A stretch of 64,000 nt of DNA from contig CM060694.1 in assembly GCA_030686995.1 (NCBI GenBank), positions 93,215,844-93,279,843 on the forward strand, given 5' to 3'. The position numbers and the translations under genes are program-made. This stretch comes from Artemisia argyi. Its lineage: Eukaryota; Streptophyta; Magnoliopsida; Asterales; Asteraceae. The notes below the pieces were generated by a model, which was not told the DNA's origin, did not search any database, and worked only from the letters and a program-made list of their open reading frames with translations. Shown piece by piece: positions 44,404 through 56,063 of the stretch. Each line of letters starts with the position of its first letter. Positions within the stretch are counted from its first letter, which is position 1.

Positions 44404-45066
44404 AAGATGATATATCAGTTTAGGTTATAATTTCATATAATATATGTACGTTACTACACTCGGTCAGTATATTACACTATTTAAAATTTTTCGATCAACA
44501 TGATAGTTTTTTTTTTAACATTTCTATACATGGCTTTTAAAAAGGGAGGCAATCATTTATAATTTGAATGCTAGGTAATTTTCATCGCAATGCAAGGAAC
44601 CTATAAATGGCACACATTGTGCTGGCTCAGAAGAAAGCCGAAGTCTTGAGCTAAAACCGAAGTCTTGAGCGAAGGAGGTAACACGGGAGTACCTCCAATA
44701 GACTACTGCTTGCAGCAGATTGCTGGTGCTCGCAATTTAGCTTGCTGTTGTTGCGCTTGAGACTTCAGTGGCAACTCTGAATATGAGATGGCATTTTTGA
44801 CCCGTTTACTTCGATGCCTACAACATCTTGAGGTATTTTTATTCAAAGGTTTATTATAGTCTTCATACTATATAAATATGTCTACTACATTTTCCACACC
44901 AATATTTTATATGTATAATTTGAAAACATTTAGCTCCATATCCATTCGTACCTATTGTGCGCCTGTTATGTATATATGGCCCATGTTGTGTCCAAATAAC
45001 AAATATGAGATTTCAAACAACAAGGAGCGCTTTTGATCTTACAAATCTGTCCCTAAGGATTTCCAA

Positions 45067-45440
45067 ATATGATCAATAAAGAAGTTCAAGTTATTGATGC
45101 TGCAAAAGCCGCACTAGACAAGGCATGCCCAGGAGCTTTTTCATGTGCATATGTATTGGCGTTGGTATCTAGAGATGAAACTTACCATGTACTTATCCTT
45201 GAACACTAAAATTTAGCTGATTTTTTTTTTACTTTATTATTTTTTTTTTGAAATGGATTGTACATATTTTTTTTACTAATTAAGGGACCATTTTTGCCAT
45301 TCCGCTGGGGAGAAGAGATGAAAGAGTATCATTAGCAAGCGACAGGCTTACAATGCGTGCTACTTTTGGTAACATTACTACACTCAAAGCACTATTTTCT
45401 GCTTAGGATTTGAGTGTAAAAGATCTGGTAGTTCAATCAG
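45067..45440 (+). pseudogene. Captured class III peroxidase fragment
   Basis: First block (about 45080-45180): VQVIDAAKAALDKACPGAFS then CAYVLALVSRDE, matching the peroxidase helix region with the conserved A-C-P-G-x-x-S-C-A. Second block (about 45299-45440): IPLGRRDERVSLASDRL, TTLKALFSA, a TAG, then DLSVKDLVVQSG, the segment just before the proximal haem His region. A frameshift lies between GP and IPLGRRD. Haem ligands are not included. It is a dead fragment inside Helitron F. Confidence 0.8.
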
Positions 45441-45999
45441 GTATAATAAAAGTGTTTTATGCTTCCTAAATGTCCCAAATACTCATTACACCCAAGAGTA
45501 TAGGCTATTGTTAATTTTAGTTGGTACTTATTTTAAAGAGTTCACAATTTTTTATCGTTATTGTTTGACTTTATTTTGGTGATCAGAGAATCGATATTAA
45601 TTAGCTTCTGTTGTTACGTCTTTCATAAATGAAACCTTGAATCAATAATGCAATATGAAGGTGGGTGACGTAGGTCTATTATGTAAATGAATTGATTCAG
45701 GATATGTTTGATTAATACGGGTCAAGTTTAATTTATACTGGTCGAACACGTAATAGTTTATCGGGAATGTAGCTATAGACCTGATGACAGTCTAATTGAA
45801 GGTGACGTTTTTTAACTTTCAAATCTTGCTCAAGTTGTGCCGCAATTCGCTATTGAACGCATTTGACTTTGATGTTTTCATCATTTCGCAGGTATGCACA
45901 TACGAATGAACGGTTTTTATAGCGCTTTTGGTATAGATAACAGTCAACCAGAGGCTTTGATTGCATTATTTGATGTTTTGTGTCATCGTCGGTTTAGGC

Positions 46000-46453
46000 A
46001 AAGATGCTTCACATATGACCCAACCAATAAGCCATGCTGCAAAAAGATGTAGGACGACGCCGACACCAACTGTAGGAACAAATGATGCGGCTACGCAGCC
46101 CACACAAGTTGTGCATAAATGTGAGCTACACACAGTTAACTCATCAAATTGGCTAATCGTTCATGAATATGCTGATCCAGGTTAATATTTTCAATTATGT
46201 TTTTTCATTATATATCTTATATCCTAAATGTAATAAATATGGTGGTCTGATTCAATACAATGCAGCAGGGCTTCATGTGGTGATAAACTCCTACTTTACA
46301 CTGTTGTTAGAACTAAACAAGCTGATAACCATTGGGCGTGATGATTTCGCAATGATCTCTCCCGTAGCAGCAATCGAAGAAAAGAATATTAGCAGTGCAT
46401 GTGTGTCTGCTTGCTCCAACATTAAAGATGTACCTGTCGGTTCATCTTCAGGT
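46000..46453 (+). pseudogene. Two exon-like blocks of unknown origin in Helitron F
   Basis: The first block (about 46000-46181) reads a Thr/Pro-rich stretch then ELHTVNSSNWLIVHEYADP before GTTAAT. The second (46267-46453) follows a TGCAGCAG acceptor and reads LHVVINSYFTLLLELNKLIT and ACSNIKDVPVGSSS before GTTTGA. Splice-site placement suggests exons of one gene. Family unknown. Confidence 0.3.
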
Positions 46454-47518
46454 TTGATTTATATTCTAACCTCTAAATATCAACTTAAAATGATATCTAC
46501 ATACTATATATTAGATAACTTAAAACCCTACCAACTTAATACGCTGCTCCTCTTTGTTTTTTATACTTATATGTAATATTTTCTGTGTACATTTTATTCT
46601 CCACTGTACATTAGCCCCTGGTGGTCTTTCAATGCAAGAGGAGACAAAACCGTAAAAAAAAAGGCTACTGCAGATAATTAAAATGTTGAGCCATTCGGAA
46701 TGAAGAAGGATCTTCGGTTAGTTAATTCCAAAAACGAAACGACCAGAGTGTTCAAGTGTGTTCTTTTTTGTGGTCCTCTATTTTAGTTATCATAAAATGG
46801 CTATTTAAATTGCACTAACGGGTGATGAACGGCTTTTGTAGCACATGTAGCTGATGTCTTACAAAAGGGAAATTCAAGGCCGAGTAGGAGCAAATAACAA
46901 CCACATTAAACCTCTTAAGCGTCAAGGTACATTGCATTACAAGCTTCTTTGTGTATGGATATAGTGAGTGCGATCTAGAAATAATACTATTCACTGTATT
47001 AATTGTTAACAGTTTCTTATTGTCATACGCGTTCCTGATGGTACACAAAATAACCGTCCAAGGTTGTTCAGGTACTGAATGTGTACACTTTATGGGGCAA
47101 AGATCAAGATCAGTGTTTCAAGGTATATTTAGGAACCAACACGTTTGTGTTATGGTAGCTAACATGTACGGGGGAAATTCACAATCAGTGAGTCAGAGTA
47201 TACTCAGACGCCACTACGTTTGTGTTACGGCATTTGCACGCGGAATATACTTTATTCACGATCACTAGGAAAAATTCATGATCAGTGGATCAAATGACCT
47301 GCATATGTATTATGAAATAGTTGAGGCAAAAAACCGTAACACAAACATCAGATTAATATAAAGTATCTTAACCTGTGAGGAAAGTCTGATTTGTATGTGC
47401 ATGTACAACTCCATTACCAAATTAATATAAATTTGGGTTGAAACTGGTCGTTTTTAGTACGATTTTCTTTTCTATAATGGTACTTATTTGGACTAAATAT
47501 TTACTACTCTAATTGGAT

Positions 47519-47752
47519 GCGTTTGGGTGCTGAATTGGGTGGATTTGGGCAATGAAATAGGACTGAAATGGGTTTGTTTTGGGCCTGAAGTGTAGGCTAA
47601 AATGGGCTAATTTAGGGCTGCAATGGATATGGGATTGGGGGCTGAAATGGGGGTTAAAATGGGTCACTTTTGGGGCTGAAATGGATGTGGGATTGAAGGA
47701 TGAAACGGAGGCCGAGATGGGTGTGTTTGGGTACTGAAATGAGATGTACAAA
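47519..47752 (+). repeat. G-rich degenerate repeat in Helitron F
   Basis: A diverged GGGCTGAAATGGG-type unit is repeated about a dozen times, with many GGG runs on the plus strand, so G-quadruplex formation is plausible. The minus-strand 80-codon ORF here is a by-product. Confidence 0.65.
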
Positions 47753-48668
47753 CTTCTGAAAACATGTAGTCATAATATACAGAAACTCATATTCTGATAT
47801 AGTTTTGTTATATCTGTCTTTACCAATATAATTTCATTTTGGAGATATACAAACCTGTTTACCTATGCATCTTTTCAACCATATATATTGTAACACGTTA
47901 TGGGTCCCAATCTATTCAAAAACCTTCGCATAATCGCTAATTAGCCAATGATCGTGCCATAAAAATGGGTTATTTCCAACAACTTTAATGGTCTCATATA
48001 CATCATAATCTTGGTTACTAAACTCTTTCAATTGATCAAGATCTCTTTCAAGAGTCCACCTCCTACCACTACCCTTTCAAATGGTTGGGCATACACGAAT
48101 ATATGTATCGTTGTAAGTGATAACCTAAGCAATTATTCCTTGATATTCTTTTCAGAAGTATTATACCTAATCCAATTTGTGTTGTTTTAATTAGCAATCA
48201 CCAACCAGGTTGTATTTGTATTAAGTTTTCCTTTAATGTTACGGCCACTCATTTATAATGCAATGATTTGTTACTAGCTATTATAGTTTAGCAGCTGAGT
48301 TACGAAGGTCTACTAATATATTTATATGCACGATCTCTATATTGCAGGTAACAGTGAAATGATCACAAAGACATGATGGAACAATTTGTATTGACAACAT
48401 TAATATACATATTTAGAAATAAATTATATGTGTTGATTTGTATACATATTTATAATTAAATGATATACGTTGATTTGTTGATAGTATTTCCTTATATATT
48501 ATTTTCCGAAAACTAATACCTTTCAACAATAATTATAAGTCATGCCACCTTCCTTATATATTATTTTCCGTTAACTAATCTTATCCATCGATAATTATAC
48601 GAACATTAACTATAAAAGATCACTATTATCCGTACATGATTAAATTAAAATGTAAAATTACAAGTCAT

Positions 48669-48699
48669 GCCCGCCCATCGGGCGGGCTTCGAAATCTAG
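48669..48699 (+). other. Helitron F 3' terminus
   Basis: GCCCGCCC-ATC-GGGCGGGC hairpin, TTCGAAAT, then CTAG. This is the canonical Helitron 3' signature and it recurs in inverse orientation at 61268-61298. Confidence 0.92.
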
Positions 48700-48701
48700 T
48701 A

Positions 48702-48703
<2 letters not shown>

Positions 48704-48774
<71 letters not shown>
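48704..48774. repeat. (AT)n microsatellite next to the Helitron F 3' end
   Basis: About 71 bp of pure AT dinucleotide starting 4 nt after the Helitron end. Confidence 0.98.
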
Positions 48775-48776
<2 letters not shown>

Positions 48777-50562
48777 TATGTTTCCATGTTAGTGTTGAAA
48801 TCCTCGGGTTGAAATCCTTGAAATAATGCCTCGTAGTGATAAAAATATACTTGTAATAACTAGTACTTCATTAGTTATAAAATTGGGTACTTGGTATTAT
48901 TTCTAGAAATCTAGAGTTACTACGTAGTTTTAGGGTTAATATTTCTAAAAGCTGTCAAAATGAAATGAGTTTTGCCGATATTTAAACGTGAATATCTTTG
49001 TCGTTATAAGTCCGTTTTACTTGTTCTTTATATCCACGGTTACGTCTTAGTATGTAGTAATATATTTTGGAAAGCTTGGATCCTCCGGGTTACGTCTAAA
49101 GCCTCTTTTTGTCCGACGAAAAACGTCCAACAGCATGTAATTTTCAGAAAAATATTTTTCGTCAACAAACTTGCAAAAATCATAACTTCTTCGTTATAAA
49201 CTCTTTTTAATCTGTTATTTCGCCTACGGATTCGCTTTTGAAAGTATTTTCTAAAAATTTTGCCAAAGTTTCCTTTGTATTTACTGATTTTCCAGAATTT
49301 ATCAAAATGGGACAGTAGGTATATTTATTTGTTACAAAACCATTTCCAAGGTTCAAAACTAGTTTCTACATTAACAAAAACTCTTGCAAACTCCGCAAAT
49401 CTATACTAATCCTACCATACACCTTCTTAGGATGCCATGGGTTCCTAATGATCACTAAACAAGTTAATTTAACAAGGGAGTACCTAAAACCAATTATAGG
49501 GTTTGTATGTTTCAAATGTCTTCAAAAATAAAGTGGTATAACTAGTATGAGCATGAAATTAAGCATGAATACTATAAGATACATGTGTTAATTAGATGAA
49601 AACATGAAAATAAATTTGATAACTCACTTTGAAATTTTAGGTGTTGAGATGATTAGAAACCTTGGATTACTTGTGTTTTTGTGGTATGATTCTTGATTAG
49701 GAAAGCAAAATGAACAACTTTGATGCTTTAACTTTTGGAAAAACTTCACTTGATCATGGTTTATGGTGAAAGTCGTGGGTTTTGAGATGGAAATGATGAA
49801 ATGAGAGCTTTTTGATTATCAAGATTATGTATGATGATGTTATAATGGTTTATGTAAATAAGTAACTTAGGTATAATGTATAATATTGTGTACATAAATG
49901 CTAGGGGTTAAGAATACAAAATGAAATTGCCTTGTGAAGACTTTTGAGGGCCGGTTCATGGGGATGAGGGGGGGGGGGGGGTTGGGGTAGTTTTGATTTA
50001 ATTAGGATTTTAGTGTAAGGTTTAGTGTAAATATGAGTTATTTGTTAAAATCGGGTACCGGGTTTGATAGAAATAAATTTTAACAAAGTTAACTGGGACA
50101 AAATAAAGTCATAAGAATGATAAAAATATGTTAGGTACAATTACTGAGTGATCGGGTGATTATTGTTTAGTTTTCACGAAAACCGTTGTAATATTTATAA
50201 ACTTACGTTATAAATAAAATAAATTTCCAAAATACTGGGTAAATGAATGTTATAACTTTAATGATGATAAAATGGATATAAAAATATGTCGGGACCATTG
50301 TGGGAATATTTAGATAATATTTGTCGTGTTTATAAACCGGGGGTTAACGTTTATTTATAAATAATTATAAGGAAAACGTTAAATGTATCAAATATATAAA
50401 TTTGAAAATCCTAAGAGTTGTATAACACGTTAATATGCAGACTGTCTCTAGTCTGTATGCAGTGTCCTTACTGATAATGAAATGAATTAGCACCTAAACC
50501 CATACGGTTACGCGAATTTTAATACCCGTAAACTAAATTTACGATGAAATGTGTAATGAAAG
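48775..50562 (-). other. Interior of the 3' LTR of element E
   Basis: AT-rich LTR sequence with a G-run at 49969-49981. It has no gene. It continues the LTR from 41682 after Helitron F. Confidence 0.6.
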
Positions 50563-50740
50563 TGAATAGTAAAAACTTTTTCGGCAATGAATAGTGTTCA
50601 ATGAATAGTAAAATTTCTGAATGCTTCTCGGAATGTCAAACTGACACCAAATATGATGAATAGTAAACTGATGAATAGTGTTTTGATGAATAGTGTTTTT
50701 CCAAAGTTTGTGAAATGACCTGAAATGGTGAGTTGTGACA

Positions 50741-50776
50741 CTCTTCCCCTCTAAAAGGAACTTCGTCCCGAAGTTC
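50741..50776 (-). other. Polypurine tract and hairpin of element E
   Basis: Minus strand: GAACTTCGGGACGAAGTTC (perfect 8-bp stem, 3-nt loop, 50758-50776), then CTTTTAGAGGGGAAGAG, then the LTR TG. It matches the arrangement in element D at 27454-27490. Confidence 0.85.
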
Positions 50777-53700
50777 AGTTTATGTTGGTTTCTGAAAACA
50801 TATTGGTGAAAAGGTGATGATATTCGAGAATTCCAGCGAACTCTAACGATAGAAATTCGACTCTGCTTCAACTGTTCGACCTAACTGTTCATGATTACTA
50901 CTTGTTCTCCTGCAAGGTTTATGTTTGACTTTTGGTTGGATTCCTTTCCAAATGGGATTATGAGTGACTAATCTGAAAAGATGATAATACATGGTTGTAT
51001 AATCCTGTTGTTTTCTAACAAGGCTCAAGTCTGACGGCCACTAGGCCTACCCTGTCTGAAATATTCATGGTCTAGTGTATATCGAGATTAACTTTCCAAG
51101 TTTTCTGAATGATATCATGCCTTTCCTAGGCAGAACTTTCAACATAACTCTGCCTACCAACTTGAAGTTTTAATGGTTTACAACTTATTGAACTTGTAAC
51201 TGATTCTTGACTTGTAGGAAATTTCTGGTTATTTCATGAATGCCTACTGGACTAGTGAGTTGAGCTTTTTCTGAGTTTGGCCCATCAATAGATGGTCTGC
51301 GCTTCTTAATGTTTTAAATGTGATACTGGTAATATATACTGTTGAATTCTGCCAGAACTCAAGTTTGTATGCTAGTTGGTCGATTCTAAAATGAATCTTA
51401 AATGGTCCAATATGCAAAAGGTTCAACCTCTCTTGTTATTCAATTGGTATCATGCCAATCCAAGGCAATGCTTTTAAGTTAATTTGTTCTCCCACTTGAA
51501 TCTGGATGGTTTGTTGTTCAGGATACCCAATCCAAATGATGTGTGTTATGTACCAACCTAACTTCTGCTAGTTTCTCGCTGTTGGTGTGATAACTATTGT
51601 TGTAGATGAATTTGATTTATGTTAAATGATTAGTCCAACCATTTCTATGGTCAATCACTCATGCTCTGAGCATACTTTCCTATGTTTGAATTGTTCTCTA
51701 GCTTTGACCATTGTTCTGAGGGTGATAGGTGATGTTTACATCTAAATGGGTTTCTGAAGGAAATCCTGAAATAATTGCTTGAAGTTCAAGGTGAATCGGT
51801 TTCCTTAACAGGAATAACTGAAATGGGTACAATGAACCTTTGTGACTAATTCCACAACGTTCGGTCCTTCGAACTCGGCGTTATCTGAAAGGGATAAAAT
51901 ATAGGTAACAATTTGATTCCTTGTGTTTTGTTCCAACGGATGATAAGACATATGTCCTTCTTTGTCTATTGGGTTTGGTCTCCACTTCTGAAGTTCATGA
52001 TTAATTTGTGATGTCCTTCCTAATTCCTTCCTCACATATTCCAAATAATTCTTTATTGTCAAGTCACAAATCCTAAATGCATAAGTGATGTTGTAGGGAA
52101 ATTGGTTCTGGAAATTTGTCTCGCGATTGTGAGTTTTGGTTGAAATCTTTTTCTGAATAAACGAATTTAGAAAAATGGAGCAAATGAATTACTTAGTAAT
52201 ATTTTTCCTGATGATTCAAAATTTCAGTAGTTATGAAGTAGAAAAATGTTTTCAAACACGTTGTGATTAAGACTGCTTACCAAAGTTTGAAGTTTATGTA
52301 TATTTCTCATTGTACAATAGTGTTGCTAAAGATTGACCAAAAAGAATCGTACTTGTTCAAAATAGGAATTTCAGAAATCATTTTTCCACAAGGTATGTAA
52401 TTTATGTAAACGCATCAACTTTATTTGAAAGTGAAAACACTAACAAGGATAAAATGGCAGAATAAGAAATGTTCACTTAAATGCATAGGTGTCTAACATT
52501 TAGTTCCTAAGATTGGATAATGCCTATTGGTGGTTATCAGGTATAACTACAAGCATAGGTATTTAGACTAACTTAAGCCCTGAAATATTTTATCGTTGTA
52601 ATTGTCAAGGCGAACGTATCACTTGATGTTGTGTCGATGAATGTCTATTCTGTTTTCCCATGTAGATGAGGAGATATGTTCCGGTTTAATCCCTTGCTTG
52701 GTATGAAGGTGAGGTTATCTGAAATGTCTAGAGACATAATGCCTTAGGGGAATCTGCATCGATATTCTTGTTTCAAACAATTGTCCTTTGTGAAAACTTA
52801 CTGCAGGAAAGTTTATGTATGAATTAGGCCATGTTTAAATGAAATGCTCTACAGTCTCAATTAGAAGCTTGGTTTATTTCTATTTTGTTGTCCTACGGAC
52901 ATTTATATTGAGTTCAATCCTGTAGCTCAGTCTAGCTAGTACCTTTAAATGATAGAATTTGACAACTAAGTCAGAGATGGTGATTCGGATGGTCTCGCAG
53001 TATCTTAGAATTTGTTGTTGAGTTATGAATTCTCTCACTATATACTTCTAGTTCTATTCAGTAGTTCTGTAATCCTTTCATTGTTTTTCTCGCATCGAGG
53101 AATCCTACTTGTAATTGATATGGAAAGTCTCTCTTAGGGAAGTCAATGGGAAAATCCAACTTAATGGCTAAGTGGGTGACAGGTGGGGTAAGTATCCAGG
53201 GATAGTTCGGCAGAAGGGATGTTTATGAAAGAGTTCCTCTGTTTACAAAACTTTTAAATGAAGATTGTTATTAACAATCCTTTGAAAAGGTTATTTCCTT
53301 CATGGCATAATCCTTCCTGAATTTTACATAGGTGACCAGGCTATGTACAATTGAGGACTAATGATGCGATGTTAGATTTTTGTCAAAATATCATAACTTT
53401 TCTCAAAAGTTTTAGATGGTGTTCAACGCATTGTTATTAAAATGGTATCCTGATGTTTTCTTTCAAATAACATTAAAATTGCCTCGCGAAATAATAGTAA
53501 TTACTTGGTGTAATGACAGAAAATCAATTTATAGGATGGTAATAAAATAGATTACTTCAGAAATTTTTCTGTAAAACAATTTCCCCATATGATAGTAAAA
53601 TAGCTTGAATGGTGTATTGGATACGTGGGTGAATCTTGTCGAATGATAATAGTCTACTAATTCGTCAAAAATGAAATCAACCTAATCCCTAATAAGACAA

Positions 53701-53940
53701 TGCTAAAATGTCGCGAAACGATTGAAGTCTGAGCAATCGGGATAGAAAAATGCTTAATACAACTAGATTATGTCATCGTACCAACGGTAAGTACAAAAGG
53801 AAAAATACAACCCTAAAGGGCTCAAACTACGGTTTATATATTGAAACAAGGCTCCTCTTGCTGAAGCATTGTTGTTATCCTCGATGTTGCTAATATCCTG
53901 ACGGTTCTCTTTCAACAGCTCACGCTATTCCTCGAGCGAT
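50777..53940 (-). pseudogene. pol: Decayed pol of element E
   Basis: About 3.2 kb between gag and polypurine tract, where protease, RT, RNase H and integrase should lie; an intact pol would need about 4 kb, so deletions are likely. Only scraps can be read. Minus-strand 51426-51244 has IGPFKIHFRIDQLAYKLEF, the integrase C-terminal module, and MYYHLF near 50970-50990 resembles the YPHLF end of chromovirus pol. Catalytic motifs of RT and protease were not found by eye. Confidence 0.5.
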
Positions 53941-54893
53941 TCAGTATTGATTCCAAGTTCCTGATTTTTCCTTGTTCCTTAGCTCCGGGCAGTCGTTCTT
54001 GAAATGCCCTAAGTTTCCACATTTGAAGCAACTCCCTGGGGCCTTCTGATTTGTAAGTTTCCTATAGTCTTCAGTCCAATGACCCCGCTTCTTGCACACT
54101 CCACACGTTTTACTGCAATGACCTCGGTGATGTTGATTACACAGATTGCAGTAAGGTAACTTTCCAATATACCTTCTCTTTGTGTACGGTTCTTCAGCAA
54201 AGGCTCTATTCACTTCTTGTCCTTTGGGTGATTGTTGAGCTGCATTGCAACCTAGATTGTTGTTCCACTTCCTTTTATTGTCACTATTGTTTCCTGATGT
54301 CTCGGCATGAACTATGAGTTCCTTTGTTCGATCGCCATTTTGATAGCTTCAGACATGGTATCGGGTTCCCATGCGATGACCAACATACGAATTTCATGGG
54401 AGAGTCCCCCGATGTACCTCTCAAGTTTCTTGCTTTCTGGTTCATCCTTTGCAGAACCTAGTCGTGTTAATTCATAAAAATGAGTAGTGTACTCGTCAAC
54501 ATCATTTCCTACCATAGTAAAGTCTAGTGTTTCCTGTTCCTTGGCTCGTAATTCATTTTCTACACAAAATGTTATACTCATCATCCTTCTTAGTTTCTCC
54601 CAAGAGTGTGAGTAAGCAGCATCAACTCCCACCATCTTAATATGTTTGGTCCACCATTCCTGGGCATGATCCTGAAAAGTGCATGTGGCGAACTTAACCT
54701 CGTCTTCCTTACGACAGTCGCCACATTGAAATATTGTTTCTATTTCTTCGAACCATTTGAGAAATTCCTTTGTGTCTCTAGTTCCGCTAAAAGAGGGAGG
54801 ATTGCACCCCATAAATTCCACGTGAGTAAGTTCCTTAGTGAGGGCGGTGGCTATGTTCATGGCAATGACTTGTCCAACAGCAGCTTGCGTCAT
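53941..54893 (-). pseudogene. gag: Gypsy gag with two zinc knuckles (element E)
   Basis: ATG at 54893 opens 193 codons of Retrotrans_gag type: FMGCNPPSFSGTRDTKEFLK, WFEEIETIFQCGDC, VKFATCTFQDHAQEWWTKHI, then YTTHFYELTRL and KKLERYIGGL. TAG at 54312 results from a frameshift near 54325. The original frame continues through an Asn/Lys-rich linker to NRAFAEEPYTKRRY and two knuckles at 54100-53985. The first reads CGVCKKRGHWTEDY, with Tyr in place of the last Cys. The second, CFKCGNLGHFKNDC, is intact. Usual gag order, dead copy. Confidence 0.85.
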
Positions 54894-55829
54894 GCTTGGA
54901 GTGGTTTGCTTAAATCTCTCTTCATCAAATCATAAGAGACCATGAGGATATAGTTAGTAAAAGTCATCATATTCACAACACATGAATATAATACATGAAA
55001 ATTTCGGTCTACGTGAACCGATATCACAATTAGCACAACCATTCCTTACATAGTAGAGTCACACTTGATATTTTTTTTGTACAACAATCAAAAGACAACA
55101 AGTTCTTTAGACTATGTCCCACACCTTCTGTGGCTAGGATAACAGTAAAAGCTAGTGAGGATATAAGTCTGGTCTAGAGACTTCCTGTTGTCCCTCTGTG
55201 TGAAATCAGGTTTGTGGCATCATAAGGTCGAGATAGTCCTGAAGTGGTGTCTGAAGTTGTGCATCGATCAAATCTCAAACAATATAGGTTCTGAATCATT
55301 CCTGAAGAATCTGCGGATGTTCCTGTTGAGTCCGTGATATTGGTATTATCTACTAGATGTTATCTAGTTCATGGCAAGTGGGAATGGAAAAGGAAAATGA
55401 CAATGGTGGTACTAGTGAATGGAATACTACCCTCTTTCGCGCTACCTCGTGACATCCAAAAGGTAAAACTGGAGTACGCACTATGGGACGACCAATAGTG
55501 TAATAAGTAACTGATGGTGGTGGTAGTACCTGAGTAGTGAGTGCTCTACTAGTGATGGAAAGAAACATACTATCTTCCTTGCAATAAACATCCTAATAAG
55601 TCCATTAAGATTTAGTCTGAAAACTCTACCAAAAGGCATTCTATGTATGGGCTGAATGATAGGAAAACCCTGTTCATATGGCAAATCAATAGTGCTAATG
55701 GTGGTGTAAGTGCAACTGGTGGTATAATGGTAGTGGAAGATGACAAGGCATCTTCAATGTCGGAATCCGATAAAAGGGTGTCAGGGTGAGTATCTGAAGA
55801 CATGTCACTTGTGAACCAGGTCAATAAAA

Positions 55830-55905
<76 letters not shown>

Positions 55906-56048
55906 GAATATAAGTATAAATAACTCGCACAGGGTATGCATGAAACAACATGTATCATGATTATGCACTTATTATGAAATGATGAGATGCTATGTTGATG
56001 TGGTTATAGTCTAGGGTCCAAGATACATCCTAGTTCGCTAGAACCTTA
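54894..56048 (-). other. Leader and gag upstream region of element E
   Basis: Between primer site and gag ATG there is about 1.1 kb with no conserved frame, interrupted by an (AT)n array at 55832-55904. ORFs through the array (YIYIYI) are artefacts. Confidence 0.5.
55832..55904. repeat. (AT)n microsatellite in element E leader
   Basis: About 73 bp of pure AT dinucleotide. Confidence 0.98.
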
Positions 56049-56062
56049 GCTCTGATGCCAAT
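56049..56062 (-). other. Primer-binding site of element E
   Basis: Minus strand TTGGCATCAGAGCT, one or two nt inside the LTR. It corresponds to the initiator Met tRNA site TGGTATCAGAGC with T to C at position 4. Confidence 0.75.
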
Positions 56063-56063
56063 C

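Larger units (their letters stand above)
41683..48699 (+). mobile_element. Helitron F, non-autonomous, with captured gene fragments
   Basis: The 3' end is diagnostic: an 8-bp GC-rich hairpin (48669-48687), 8 nt, then CTAG at 48696-48699 followed by T. The 5' end is called at TCTACATTATATATAACAGG (41683) preceded by A, giving the expected insertion between A and T without duplication. Length is 7.0 kb. No replication initiator or helicase ORF is present. Inside are exon-like pieces of a receptor-like kinase and a class III peroxidase with plausible splice sites, plus other unidentified exon-like pieces. The 5' edge is less certain than the 3' edge. Confidence 0.75.
40669..50740 (-). repeat. 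3' LTR of element E, split by Helitron F
   Basis: LTR parts are 40669-41682 and 48700-50740, together about 3.05 kb. The plus-strand start TGTCACACCCCC matches 56064, and the first 370 bp are a close repeat of 56064-56430. The right edge is GAGTTGTGACA at 50740 next to the polypurine tract. Near the 5' start (50563-50694) six copies of TGAATAGT (ACTATTCA on the minus strand) are present. The sequence GTTGAT precedes the LTR at 40663-40668; the opposite target copy is lost. Confidence 0.8.

Noticed and set aside
47509..47751. 80-codon Pro/His/Ser-rich minus-strand ORF in Helitron F
   Set aside because: It is a by-product of the GGG-rich tandem repeat on the other strand.
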